Positions 28,567-36,435 of a stretch of 48,451 nt of DNA are shown one piece after another; positions within the stretch are counted from its first letter, which is position 1; each line of letters begins with the position of its first letter. A program made the translations under genes and the position numbers. The notes under the pieces were generated by a model. The model did not search any database, was not told where the DNA came from, and worked only from the letters and a program-made list of their open reading frames with translations. The DNA comes from a virus. Location of the stretch: positions 1 to 48,451 of IMG/VR virus record IMGVR_UViG_3300032223_001928; one strand, written 5' to 3'.

Positions 28567-31500
28567 TTATCCCAATAGTTTAAAGTTATGCTTTAGGCTT
28601 CTTGAACTGAAGCCCCAGCTATCTTTTTGCAGTTTAGCAAGATATGGTCTATTCATCCATAATTTGTCCTTTGCTTTATCTACGCCCCAACACTTAATAG
28701 TGACAATTTTATTAGTTTCGTCTGTAACAGATAAGATCCAATAAAACTTGCCATTTTTAGTCTGTTTCTCTTCTACTGATCTAGTGATAAACCAGACTGC
28801 TTCGCTAATCTCTGGATCATAATCATTGATCTGTGGAATGTTCTTTTCTTCTAATCTCTTTAGAACTGATGGCTCTACAACCAGACTAATAGGATAAACA
28901 CCAGACAATGATACTAAGTTTTCAATTTTTTCATCATCTGTGAATTCACCTTCTGGTTTATATTTTTCAATATTTTCATCTAGTTTCTTTTTAGTTTTTG
29001 GACGATCAACAACGCAGGCAGACCAAAAATGCTTTAATCCAGTAAAACGTTTATCAACGAGATCATTCATGGCTTCTGTTCTTGTAAGAACGTCAAGAGC
29101 CTTCTTGTTGAATTTGTTGTACTTTATGTTCTCGTTAAATAGTACATCTTCAACAGTTTTGAATGGTCTATTGTCTAGAATTTCTTTAATAGCTGTTTCT
29201 CCAAGACCTTTGATAGAAGTAAGTGGCTGGATTAACACTTTTTGATTATTTGGATCTACCTCCCAATCAACACCAGATGAGTTAATGTCTAGTTTTTTAA
29301 TAGTATACCCGAAACCTTTTGCCGTTGCAATAGCATTCTCTTTCTTGGCTTCTGGTTCTTTATCTAGAAATGCAGCTAGCCATTCAGCAGGATGATAATA
29401 AAAAAGATAGGCACACTGATAAGATATAATGGAATAGCAGATAGCGTGAGAGAGGTTAAAGCCGTAGCCAGAGAAAAATTCCATATTCTTCCAAAGATTT
29501 TCTGCATCGACGGTCTTAATAGTTTTTTCTCTGCAACCATCAATAAATTTTCCATACAATTTCTCCTTTACTTGTGCTTCTTTGCCAGTACCTTTTTTAG
29601 TAAGAACTTTACGTAACTCATTGCCTTCATCTAGAGAAATATCTTTACCAAGCTTATGAGCCAATAGGCTAAGTTGTTCCTGAAAGACAAGGAATCCATA
29701 TGTCTGCTCGGTTACTTCTTTAATTAAATCATGCGCATATTCAATATCTCCTGGGTTGTTTTTAGCCTCAATGTATTTCTTATCGACATTTGCAGATAGT
29801 GGACCAGGACGATAAATAGAAGTAATGGCTGAAATGTCTACAATGCTTTTTGGCTTTGCTTCCATACAGAATCTCTGCGCTCCATTGTTTGTAAATTGGA
29901 ATGTTCCACAGAAATTTCCTTGACAGAATACATAATCATATACATTTTGATCATCTAGATCAATAGTAGAAGGATGTAACTTTTCGTCATAATACTTTTT
30001 AATATCTTCAAATGTTGGATTTTTATTGCCTTTTCCTTTTAGGATATTGCGAATACAAGTCTCAATAACATCAAGAGTAGTTAATCCAAGAATATCAAAC
30101 TTAATAAACCCAAGTGGTTCAAGATGGCGAACAGTTTGTCCTTCTGTCCAAGGAGTCTGAACAACTCCTCCACTGTTAATAAGTGGCATTTTTTCATCTA
30201 GATTGTCTGCAAACAATACACCGCCAGCATGTCGAGAAATACTACGAATTTGTTTCTGTAGAGATTCAACGTGAGTGGCAATATCTGGATATTTCTGTAG
30301 ATATTTATTTAGAGATACTGAGTGTTCTTTTAACTCTTCCCAAGTTGGGTCATAAGCACCGGCAGTAATTCCATGAATCTTTTTACAGATAGGAATAGCT
30401 TCATCTAACATTTTTGAAGTTACATCATTTACTTCTTGAAACTCAATACTATAAAGCTTACTGATATCTTTAATCAGCGACCGAGCCTTTAGAGTATTGT
30501 AGTTAGAAATTGGAACTACAGTATTTTCTCCATATTCTTTAATAAACATCTCTTTTGCATCCATAGCATGGGCGCAATCATAATCGATATCTGGGAAGTC
30601 TTTAGCGTTTTTGCGGATAAAACGTGAAAACTGTAGCTTATACTTAATTGGATCAATTTGTGTAATACCAAGCAAATAAGAGACCAAAGATCCAGCACCT
30701 GATCCACGGCCAGCTCCAACCAATTGATTAGCTGATACCTTATCGCTAATCTTTTTCATCGTTAGAAAATACTTTGAAAAACCACGATCTTTGATCGTGT
30801 ATAGTTCTTCCTTTAAGCGTGAAACATATTCTGTATCCTTATAAAGCCCAGACTTCTTTAGGTTCTCTACGGCAATTTTAGCAAGAGCGTAATCAGCAGT
30901 TTCGCCTTCTGGAATAACAAATGAAGGCAGCTTGATTTCTGTGTTTGGCATATAATTTTCAATACGATTCTTCAGAATCTCGCTGGTTCTCTCGATGCTT
31001 TCAAGAATCAAATTATCGTCATACTCGAATCCAAGCTTTTTTGAAGTCAGCTTATAGAAATTAAAAAGCTCATCGCCATTTTTTGGATAAAGCTGATACG
31101 ACATTTCATCTAATGATTGTGGTAGGTTTTTTAAAGAGAGTTCTTCCTTATTTTTTCCTAGCCAACCAAGCATCTTATAAATTTCACGATCTTTCCAGGC
31201 ATCTGGATTTGGAAAGTGTGCATCGCAAGTAGTTACAAGCTTGAACCCATACTGCTTTGAGAGCGCAATGATATACTGATTAATAATATGCTGCTCTGGT
31301 AGCATTGCCCATTGGAGTTCGCCATAAAAACGATCTCCAAAGATATTCATCATCGCTTCAATAGTTTTCTCCATAGCACTATACACAGCGGCATCGCCCA
31401 TATCCCGATTACGCCAGTAATCATTCCCAAGAATGCCACCGATACAAGCGGATGAGGCGATAATTCCTTCATTATATTGCTTGAGTAAACTGTAATCAAT

Positions 31501-31998
31501 ACGGGGGAAACGATAAAAGTTATCACCACGATAGCTGGTGGAAACCAGCTTAAAAAGGTTATTGAGGCCGATTTGATTTTGTGCATTAAGTACGAGGTGG
31601 CTTCTTTGATTGAGAACATTTTTAATACCTTTCTTTGTTTCGCTTTCATCCTCTACAACTAGACCAATATCATCATCTATTTGTTTTGCAAGTTTGGCAT
31701 CTTCTTGAATTTTTTCTTTATCAATCTTCCATTGTGGAATATCTGGATGGATATAGGCTTCAATACCATACACGACTTTAAAATCATTCTTGCCTTCATC
31801 CTTCATCTTCTTGGCTTTTTGAAAAGCATATGAAAAACTGTTCATTGAGCCATGTTCCGTAAAAGCCATACCCTCAAGGCCATTACCATAAGCAAAATCA
31901 ATATGTTCTTCAGGATAGCCGAAGCCGTCCCAGATCGAAAATGTTGTGTGATTATGGAGCGATGCAAAAGGAATAGATACTTTCTTCTTATCTGTCAT
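28567..31998 (-). CDS. dnaE: DNA polymerase III alpha subunit (family C, DnaE-like)
   Basis: 1143 aa. N-terminal PHP domain with SLHNHTTFS (H15, H17). Palm motif GRGSGAGS (430-437), catalytic pair PDIDYD (469-474) and third acid IKFDILGL (D635). RHAGGVL, the helix-hairpin-helix region KGLGETAIKEI, and a C-terminal OB fold near residue 1050-1110 (WFITRSVEEKQTKNGKFYW) follow. Replicative polymerase. T4-type phages normally use family B, so this is a mixed replisome with gp41/gp32/UvsX-like partners. A separate DnaQ-like exonuclease is at 13005-14612. A promoter and hairpin lie just upstream. Confidence 0.95.
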   Translation of the reverse strand: MTDKKKVSIPFASLHNHTTFSIWDGFGYPEEHIDFAYGNGLEGMAFTEHGSMNSFSYAFQKAKKMKDEGKNDFKVVYGIEAYIHPDIPQWKIDKEKIQEDAKLAKQIDDDIGLVVEDESETKKGIKNVLNQRSHLVLNAQNQIGLNNLFKLVSTSYRGDNFYRFPRIDYSLLKQYNEGIIASSACIGGILGNDYWRNRDMGDAAVYSAMEKTIEAMMNIFGDRFYGELQWAMLPEQHIINQYIIALSKQYGFKLVTTCDAHFPNPDAWKDREIYKMLGWLGKNKEELSLKNLPQSLDEMSYQLYPKNGDELFNFYKLTSKKLGFEYDDNLILESIERTSEILKNRIENYMPNTEIKLPSFVIPEGETADYALAKIAVENLKKSGLYKDTEYVSRLKEELYTIKDRGFSKYFLTMKKISDKVSANQLVGAGRGSGAGSLVSYLLGITQIDPIKYKLQFSRFIRKNAKDFPDIDYDCAHAMDAKEMFIKEYGENTVVPISNYNTLKARSLIKDISKLYSIEFQEVNDVTSKMLDEAIPICKKIHGITAGAYDPTWEELKEHSVSLNKYLQKYPDIATHVESLQKQIRSISRHAGGVLFADNLDEKMPLINSGGVVQTPWTEGQTVRHLEPLGFIKFDILGLTTLDVIETCIRNILKGKGNKNPTFEDIKKYYDEKLHPSTIDLDDQNVYDYVFCQGNFCGTFQFTNNGAQRFCMEAKPKSIVDISAITSIYRPGPLSANVDKKYIEAKNNPGDIEYAHDLIKEVTEQTYGFLVFQEQLSLLAHKLGKDISLDEGNELRKVLTKKGTGKEAQVKEKLYGKFIDGCREKTIKTVDAENLWKNMEFFSGYGFNLSHAICYSIISYQCAYLFYYHPAEWLAAFLDKEPEAKKENAIATAKGFGYTIKKLDINSSGVDWEVDPNNQKVLIQPLTSIKGLGETAIKEILDNRPFKTVEDVLFNENIKYNKFNKKALDVLTRTEAMNDLVDKRFTGLKHFWSACVVDRPKTKKKLDENIEKYKPEGEFTDDEKIENLVSLSGVYPISLVVEPSVLKRLEEKNIPQINDYDPEISEAVWFITRSVEEKQTKNGKFYWILSVTDETNKIVTIKCWGVDKAKDKLWMNRPYLAKLQKDSWGFSSRSLKHNFKLLG

Positions 31999-32017
31999 TA
32001 TTTACCTTCCCATTTCC

Positions 32018-32083
32018 AAAAAAAATGCTGCTGTTAGCAGTAACTAACAACAGCATAGTACATCATTTTTTTTGTGCGGTCAA
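32018..32083 (-). promoter_or_regulatory. sigma-70 promoter followed at once by a terminator-like hairpin (possible attenuator) for dnaE
   Basis: TTGACC (32083-32078), 17-bp spacer, TACTAT (32060-32055). A 12-bp stem (32055-32044 with 32037-32026, one G-U) and a T8 tract follow, then AAGGTAAATA and the DnaE ATG. Transcripts entering from upstream would form the whole hairpin. Transcripts begun here start within its 5' arm. The element can therefore separate DnaE expression from upstream readthrough. Confidence 0.75.
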
Positions 32084-32346
32084 GAATTATCTGATGCTTT
32101 TTTTACGGCACAATCAATTAAATTGTCGTGCATTTCTGCAATATGATCTTTATGAATATTTTTTTCAATTACTGACGGTGCATATCTTCTGTTGATTGGC
32201 TTTTTCCAAAAAGCAAAAAGATTTGTTAGATTTATAAAAAATTGTCTCCAATTAACTCTATATTTTCTTCGATATTCTTTTTTAACTACAACAACTTCTT
32301 CTTTCTTAAATAAGTCTTTTAAACTAGGTCTCTCAAAATTAAACAT
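32080..32346 (-). CDS. basic hypothetical protein (88 aa)
   Basis: Begins MFNFERPSLKDLFKKEE; highly basic middle (KKEYRRKYRVNWRQFF) and a hydrophobic stretch FFINLTNLFAFW. AGAAAGGAATAAC before the ATG. Its end overlaps the -35 of the dnaE promoter. Function unknown. Confidence 0.75.
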   Translation of the reverse strand: MFNFERPSLKDLFKKEEVVVVKKEYRRKYRVNWRQFFINLTNLFAFWKKPINRRYAPSVIEKNIHKDHIAEMHDNLIDCAVKKASDNS

Positions 32347-32369
32347 TGTTATTCCTTTCTATAGGTATT

Positions 32370-32540
32370 TTACTTGACCTCCTCAATCCATGCTAGATCT
32401 AAGTTTTTTAGAATCTTGACCCAATTAAACTCTCGCATCTCTTTAGCAGCAGCTTCATAATCGCCCTGTTCAGCGTTTAGATTATAGCTATTTGTCATAT
32501 TACCAACTTTAATTGAAAATCTATATTTTGGTTTATCCAT
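32370..32540 (-). CDS. small hypothetical protein (56 aa)
   Basis: Begins MDKPKYRFSIKVGNM and ends DLAWIEEVK; overlaps the gene upstream by eight bases. Strand-helix-strand pattern. The ribosome binding site is weak. No recognised family. Confidence 0.6.
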   Translation of the reverse strand: MDKPKYRFSIKVGNMTNSYNLNAEQGDYEAAAKEMREFNWVKILKNLDLAWIEEVK

Positions 32541-32751
32541 TTTTTATTTTTGCTTTCTCCCAACAAGAAGTTGAGCAATATTGTTTTTCGTTATCAAGAC
32601 CTTCACCACACATAATGAATGTGCCGGTTACTATTTCTAAGCAAATATTGTTACTCTTTTTTTGATTACGTACTTCTTCTTCGAGATAACCACATGAACA
32701 ACTATGCCAATCTTTCCACCACAAACAAACATTATCATGTTGTGTTCTCAT
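32533..32751 (-). CDS. Cys-rich zinc-binding protein (72 aa)
   Basis: Start ATG 32751 with AGGAAAACC. Cysteines are arranged as CLWW, SCSCGYLEEE, NNICLEI, IMCGEG and YCSTSCWEK, likely one or two zinc sites ending in a treble-clef-like CSTSCW. Overlaps its neighbours on both sides. Function unknown. Confidence 0.7.
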   Translation of the reverse strand: MRTQHDNVCLWWKDWHSCSCGYLEEEVRNQKKSNNICLEIVTGTFIMCGEGLDNEKQYCSTSCWEKAKIKNG

Positions 32752-32951
32752 GGTTTTCCTGCTGCTTTCCACTTTTTATATTCTTGATGGGCATAAAATA
32801 AGCCTGTAGTGTCATCTCCACAATGCGAACAAGTATACCCGTTTTTTATTAGGTCGTCAAGTTCTTCAGCTATCACCATCAAAAGTTCGTTCTCCCTCTT
32901 CATAGTCTTCACTTTCAAGAGAATCAGCTCTTCTTCCTCTTCCTGGGTCAT
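32748..32951 (-). CDS. small CxxC protein (67 aa) overlapping the gene upstream by 86 bp
   Basis: Begins MTQEEEEELILLKVK; coiled-coil-like start, then CSHCGDD, then a basic tail. AAGGAAAG precedes ATG 32951, giving a credible start inside the coding sequence of the gene at 32866-33810, in another frame. A shorter start at MKRENELL is possible and would reduce the overlap. Confidence 0.65.
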   Translation of the reverse strand: MTQEEEEELILLKVKTMKRENELLMVIAEELDDLIKNGYTCSHCGDDTTGLFYAHQEYKKWKAAGKP

Positions 32952-33810
32952 TCATTCTTTCCTTATCTGTAAAGAAAATTTCTCTTTGACTTTGAATATT
33001 TCTGCCAGAAGCAATAAACTCTCTATATCCCTCCCATGTTGAAATATCATAAAACCACGGTAAGTCTATAATTTCTGCATCATCTAAACTATATTCAGCA
33101 TAGACTTGGTCTAAGCTAAGAAGGCGTAGCCTTTTAATGATTGAATGATCGCCAACTGTTCTAACATATTCTTCTTCCCATGTTTTCTTGGCGTATGCTT
33201 TTATATAATCTCTACAAGCTATAAAGTCTTTTGCATTAAATGTAAAACTTGTATGTATGCCATCTTTTATAGTTTTTCCATTATATCTGAACACACATTT
33301 TTTTGTGCTTCTCAGCAGTCTAAAATGATTTTTTCTTATGTAATCTTCTGGGGCTATACCATATGGAAAAGCACAATAGTATTTATCCGGCGCTACCCAT
33401 CTTGATAGATATGAACATACTCTATACGCCTTATCTGCACCATATAAAGCACTCCATCCTAAACTATCTCTTTTCTCTCTATCTTTAGGATGAATTGCCA
33501 CATAGAAGATACTAGAATATTTTCTTCTTTTCAGAACATCTGTTGAAGCAAGTCTCTCTCCAAGCCAGATATAATCGCCAATCCTTTTTCTCAATAATGG
33601 CTGCATACCTAGATGACAAACAATCCAGATCGTTGAACAGCCAGCCATCAAACACTCATAAACAGCTCTTTCAACAGCTAAATAATTTGGAGATATAGGC
33701 ATCATTGAATCATGCCAAGGCATATTAAATTCTAATGGCGGTGCTGCAACTGGTACTATTCCCGCTAAATGCCTAATTGTTTTTAGGCCGTCCCTATTAA
33801 ATTCTTCCAT
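32866..33810 (-). CDS. possible sugar nucleotidyltransferase-like protein (314 aa)
   Basis: The N-terminal region (IRHLAGIVPVAAPPLEF, residues 12-28; then YLAVERAVYECLMAGCSTIW) has the strand-loop-helix order of GT-A nucleotidyltransferases. The G-rich nucleotide loop is not clear, however. The middle is aromatic-rich; the C-terminus is acidic and disordered. I recall similar proteins in T4-like cyanophages, but cannot give a function with confidence. Confidence 0.6.
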   Translation of the reverse strand: MEEFNRDGLKTIRHLAGIVPVAAPPLEFNMPWHDSMMPISPNYLAVERAVYECLMAGCSTIWIVCHLGMQPLLRKRIGDYIWLGERLASTDVLKRRKYSSIFYVAIHPKDREKRDSLGWSALYGADKAYRVCSYLSRWVAPDKYYCAFPYGIAPEDYIRKNHFRLLRSTKKCVFRYNGKTIKDGIHTSFTFNAKDFIACRDYIKAYAKKTWEEEYVRTVGDHSIIKRLRLLSLDQVYAEYSLDDAEIIDLPWFYDISTWEGYREFIASGRNIQSQREIFFTDKERMNDPGRGRRADSLESEDYEEGERTFDGDS

Positions 33811-34553
33811 ATTAATCCTTCTATCAATGGCGTATCGCTTGGTTGATTTATCTCTTTTAATGTCTCCGTCAAGACTCTCATATTATCTGGGAGATCGTAT
33901 AGATTTTTACCCAAAGAATATGTCTCTCTTCGTATATGATTAAAAGTCGTTATTTCTGGGGCATACATTCTTATCAATCTTAATCTTACATAAGATCCAG
34001 AAAACTCTAAATCGTTTAATTCTTCATCAGTTAAAATAGAATTAATGACAAGCCATTTTCTATCATTATCCTTTGGTACTCTTTTTTTAGTATTAATTAT
34101 TCTTTTGATAACCCTCTGTCTTTTTTTTATTATATCTGGCAGCCTTACTCTTCTGTCGATAGTAAAATAATCTATTACTGAATTATCGTAAGATGTTTTA
34201 CCTATTTTTTCTGGGAGTCCTTCTAGCTTATAATCATCACTTATAATTAATTTATTAAATTTTATAGTTAAAGTGAAGTTTGAATGCGTAGAAGCTTTTA
34301 AAGTATTATTGTCTTCTAAGCGTAATGAATATATTTTATCACTAAATGGCATAAGACAGAGAAATCCAAGTTTATGTATTAGCTCTACATATTTTTTTGT
34401 AGCTTTTTCAAAATTATCTTCAAGATTATATTGGTGTGGCATAATCTTTCTTGTAAAGATAATTGGTATTTTTTTAGAATAAGCATAAGAGAGCGCACTT
34501 AAATCTGCGCCAATAACAAGTTCGTCATAGTTTAGATCTAAAGTGCGCTCCAT
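33783..34553 (-). CDS. hypothetical protein (256 aa)
   Basis: Begins MERTLDLNYDELVIGADLSA; the first 40 residues look like a Rossmann-type strand-turn-helix (ELVIGADLSALSYAYSKKIP), though without the GxGxxG pattern. The remainder is Lys/Arg-rich. Overlaps the next gene by 28 bases. Function not recognised; possibly partnered with that gene. Confidence 0.7.
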   Translation of the reverse strand: MERTLDLNYDELVIGADLSALSYAYSKKIPIIFTRKIMPHQYNLEDNFEKATKKYVELIHKLGFLCLMPFSDKIYSLRLEDNNTLKASTHSNFTLTIKFNKLIISDDYKLEGLPEKIGKTSYDNSVIDYFTIDRRVRLPDIIKKRQRVIKRIINTKKRVPKDNDRKWLVINSILTDEELNDLEFSGSYVRLRLIRMYAPEITTFNHIRRETYSLGKNLYDLPDNMRVLTETLKEINQPSDTPLIEGLIWKNLIGTA

Positions 34554-34672
34554 TTTTTATTTCGTACCTTTCATTTCATAATACGCTTTAATTGTTCTTG
34601 GCATTATTAATATCCAAAAGCTTTAAGGCTTTTTTAAAATCCATCTTTCATATTTTTCTATCTCGCCTTTTA

Positions 34673-34843
34673 TCATCCTATGTCTTTATATATTAATTTT
34701 CTAGCTATTCGGCTTATAGTATTTTCATTTACGCCGAATATCTCTGATAATTCTTTACATGTTGATCCTTCTGCTTTCTTCTTTCTTATATCAGAAATAT
34801 CTTGATCCGTCAACCTTCTCAAGATTTTTTTTGGCTTTGACAC
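34673..34843 (-). CDS. small helix-turn-helix protein (56 aa), possible homing-endonuclease remnant
   Basis: GTG-start ORF: SKPKKILRRLTDQDISDIRK, then CKELSEIFGVNENTISRIAR, a clear HTH. The LTDQDISDIRKKKAEGSTCK pattern is the one found at the C-termini of HNH and related homing endonucleases, with the nuclease part missing. There is no good ribosome binding site. Either a small regulator or the tail of a decayed mobile gene. The rest of the 34554-34857 gap holds only ORFs under 20 codons. Confidence 0.5.
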   Translation of the reverse strand: MSKPKKILRRLTDQDISDIRKKKAEGSTCKELSEIFGVNENTISRIARKLIYKDIG

Positions 34844-34857
34844 TGATTATTTTAATT

Positions 34858-35595
34858 TTACTGTCCAAGACCAGTAATTTCTTTGTAAGCTTTAATGGTT
34901 TCTGGATATAGATCTTCTAGTATTTTAAGCATAGCTTTAGCTACAACTTGTATTTCCCATTGAGCACCTTCATGCAGCCGTAGTCCAATAAATTTTAAAA
35001 TATTGGATAAACAACTTGAGGCATAATATTCTGTATATAGATTCTGTGGAAGTACGCCGCGAGCTTGTTCACGACATACGCCTTTTTCCATTAGATTGTT
35101 ATAAAGATTTACAGAATTTATATGATGCATCATAACCATCTCAGAAGCCTTCACACCTAGAACGTCTGTCCCTTCTGGAACCCATACTATTGGGTCAATT
35201 TGCTCGTCACCATTACTTGCTTGTCGGTTATTAGAATGCTGAGTTCTAAATGTTTTAGGGGAATAAAATTCAAGACTTTCTGCTGTATAACGACGGCTGA
35301 TTTCATTATAACTCCAAGTACGATGACGATGATGCTGTGATCTGATAAACAGTGGAACTACACATTTAAAAGTTACGTTACAGTGCTCTAATGTACTTGT
35401 GTGTCTATGTTTTATTAGATAACGAATTAATTTTTTATCTTTATCAGATAAAAGATCTCCGTTTTCGTCTTTTCCAAAACTAACTCTTGCTGCTCGCACT
35501 ATTGTAGCATCTGAGCCCATTGATTGTACAAGCTGCACTCTTCCGATGCCATCACCATATAAATCTATACTAATATTTTTATCTTCGTGATTCAC
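34858..35595 (-). CDS. thyX: flavin-dependent thymidylate synthase ThyX
   Basis: 245 aa, GTG start behind GGAAGGAA. The ThyX signature RHRTWSYNEISRRY occupies residues 90-103, with flavin-binding EHCNVTFK and RSQHHR before it and REQARGVLPQ after. Converts dUMP to dTMP using FADH2 and methylene-folate. Works downstream of the ribonucleotide reductase and dUTPase in this window. A 26-codon ORF just upstream resembles its N-terminus. Confidence 0.95.
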   Translation of the reverse strand: MNHEDKNISIDLYGDGIGRVQLVQSMGSDATIVRAARVSFGKDENGDLLSDKDKKLIRYLIKHRHTSTLEHCNVTFKCVVPLFIRSQHHRHRTWSYNEISRRYTAESLEFYSPKTFRTQHSNNRQASNGDEQIDPIVWVPEGTDVLGVKASEMVMMHHINSVNLYNNLMEKGVCREQARGVLPQNLYTEYYASSCLSNILKFIGLRLHEGAQWEIQVVAKAMLKILEDLYPETIKAYKEITGLGQ

Positions 35596-35656
35596 TTTTA
35601 TTCCTTCCAGGTTTTACCTTTTATTATTTTTCTTATACACCCTACCCAAGCGTTAT

Positions 35657-35737
35657 TTAACAATAAAAATCACTTCCGACATGATCAACAAGTTCCACTT
35701 TTCCGATTCCGTCATCATAAATATTAATCGATTGCAT
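35657..35737 (-). pseudogene. truncated duplicate of the ThyX N-terminus
   Basis: 26-codon ORF: MQSINIYDDGIGKVELV then DHVGSDFYC. It aligns with ThyX residues ~8-34 (ISIDLYGDGIGRVQLV, QSMGSDATIV) with about half of the residues identical, then stops. Its ATG overlaps the end of the GroES-like gene. Likely a leftover of tandem duplication or of a recombination event at thyX, although a translated micro-peptide cannot be excluded. Confidence 0.65.
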
Positions 35738-36023
35738 AAGTTGGTCCTTCTCTAAAAACACCATAAACTACATGTTCAGGGATTACCGTTATTTTTTGAT
35801 CATTTATTGTAAATTCTTCCATCAAGAGATCTGAGAATATGATGTTACATCCAACATCAAAATAAAATTGCCCATCCCTATGTGCATCTAGGATTTTTGC
35901 TGTTTTATATTGTTTTTGTTTCTCTGCTACATAATCATCAGGTAAGTATACACCTGAATTTGTTTCTTTTTTATCTTCAATGACTTGAATAACTAAATAT
36001 TTATTCCTAGCATAGAATTTCAT
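35724..36023 (-). CDS. GroES/gp31-like co-chaperonin
   Basis: 99 aa, the size of GroES. Order of elements fits: RNKYLVIQVIED (first strand), a mobile-loop-like ETNSGVYLPDDY, then KTAKILDAHRDG, FDVGCNIIFSD and a final ITVIPEHVVYGVF strand like the GroES closing strand. Divergent, as phage co-chaperonins such as T4 gp31 are. Would cap the phage GroEL (18984-20558) or the host GroEL. Not in one operon with groEL, unlike bacteria. Confidence 0.8.
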   Translation of the reverse strand: MKFYARNKYLVIQVIEDKKETNSGVYLPDDYVAEKQKQYKTAKILDAHRDGQFYFDVGCNIIFSDLLMEEFTINDQKITVIPEHVVYGVFREGPTYAID

Positions 36024-36024
36024 T

Positions 36025-36297
36025 CTAGACCTTCCCTTTTGATACCTTATTATACATATCTTCTAGTTGAGCAAAATCGGTATCTGACTTCATCAGTCGA
36101 TATGCCTTTAGCGCTGACTTAACTTCATCTTTTGATAGCCAGACATTTGATACATAGCTCTTTTTAAGATCTTTCATCTGCTCACGAAATGGCTCAATAG
36201 CTTGCTCAAGCGCAGCAATTGACTTAATAAAGTCTTGAATCCGCTCTTCTTTGGTCTTCGTATCCTTGGCTCCACTTAGTGACATAACTGAACTCAT
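36025..36297 (-). CDS. coiled-coil hypothetical protein (90 aa)
   Basis: Start at ATG 36297 (MSSVMSLSGAKDT), because GGAGAATAAA lies right before it. Two long helices (ERIQDFIKSIAALEQAIEPF and beyond) and a basic end. First gene after the promoter at 36337-36365, in an operon with the GroES-like protein and ThyX. Function unknown. Confidence 0.75.
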   Translation of the reverse strand: MSSVMSLSGAKDTKTKEERIQDFIKSIAALEQAIEPFREQMKDLKKSYVSNVWLSKDEVKSALKAYRLMKSDTDFAQLEDMYNKVSKGKV

Positions 36298-36336
36298 TTT
36301 ATTCTCCATAATATTCGCTCTCTCAAGCGTTGCAGT

Positions 36337-36365
36337 ACTATAACACAACTTTTTGCAGTGTGCAA
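36337..36365 (-). promoter_or_regulatory. sigma-70 promoter
   Basis: TTGCAC (36365-36360), 17-bp spacer, TATAGT (36342-36337). Directly follows the terminator of the ribonucleotide reductase gene; drives the GroES-like/thyX operon. Confidence 0.75.
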
Positions 36366-36400
36366 ATAAAAAAACACCCTGCTAAATAAGCCAGGGTGTT
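36366..36400 (-). terminator. intrinsic terminator of the ribonucleotide reductase gene
   Basis: 9-bp perfect stem AACACCCTG/CAGGGTGTT (36392-36400 with 36373-36381), 10-nt loop, then a T7 tract. The -35 box of the next promoter begins at the far edge of the T-rich run. Confidence 0.88.
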
Positions 36401-36435
36401 TTTTGTTATTCATTATTTAACTGGGCAAATACTGT

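Noticed and set aside
31350-31649. 99-aa hydrophobic ORF on the minus strand inside dnaE
   Set aside because: Wholly within the polymerase coding sequence in another frame, no independent start signals; treated as chance despite its membrane-like look.
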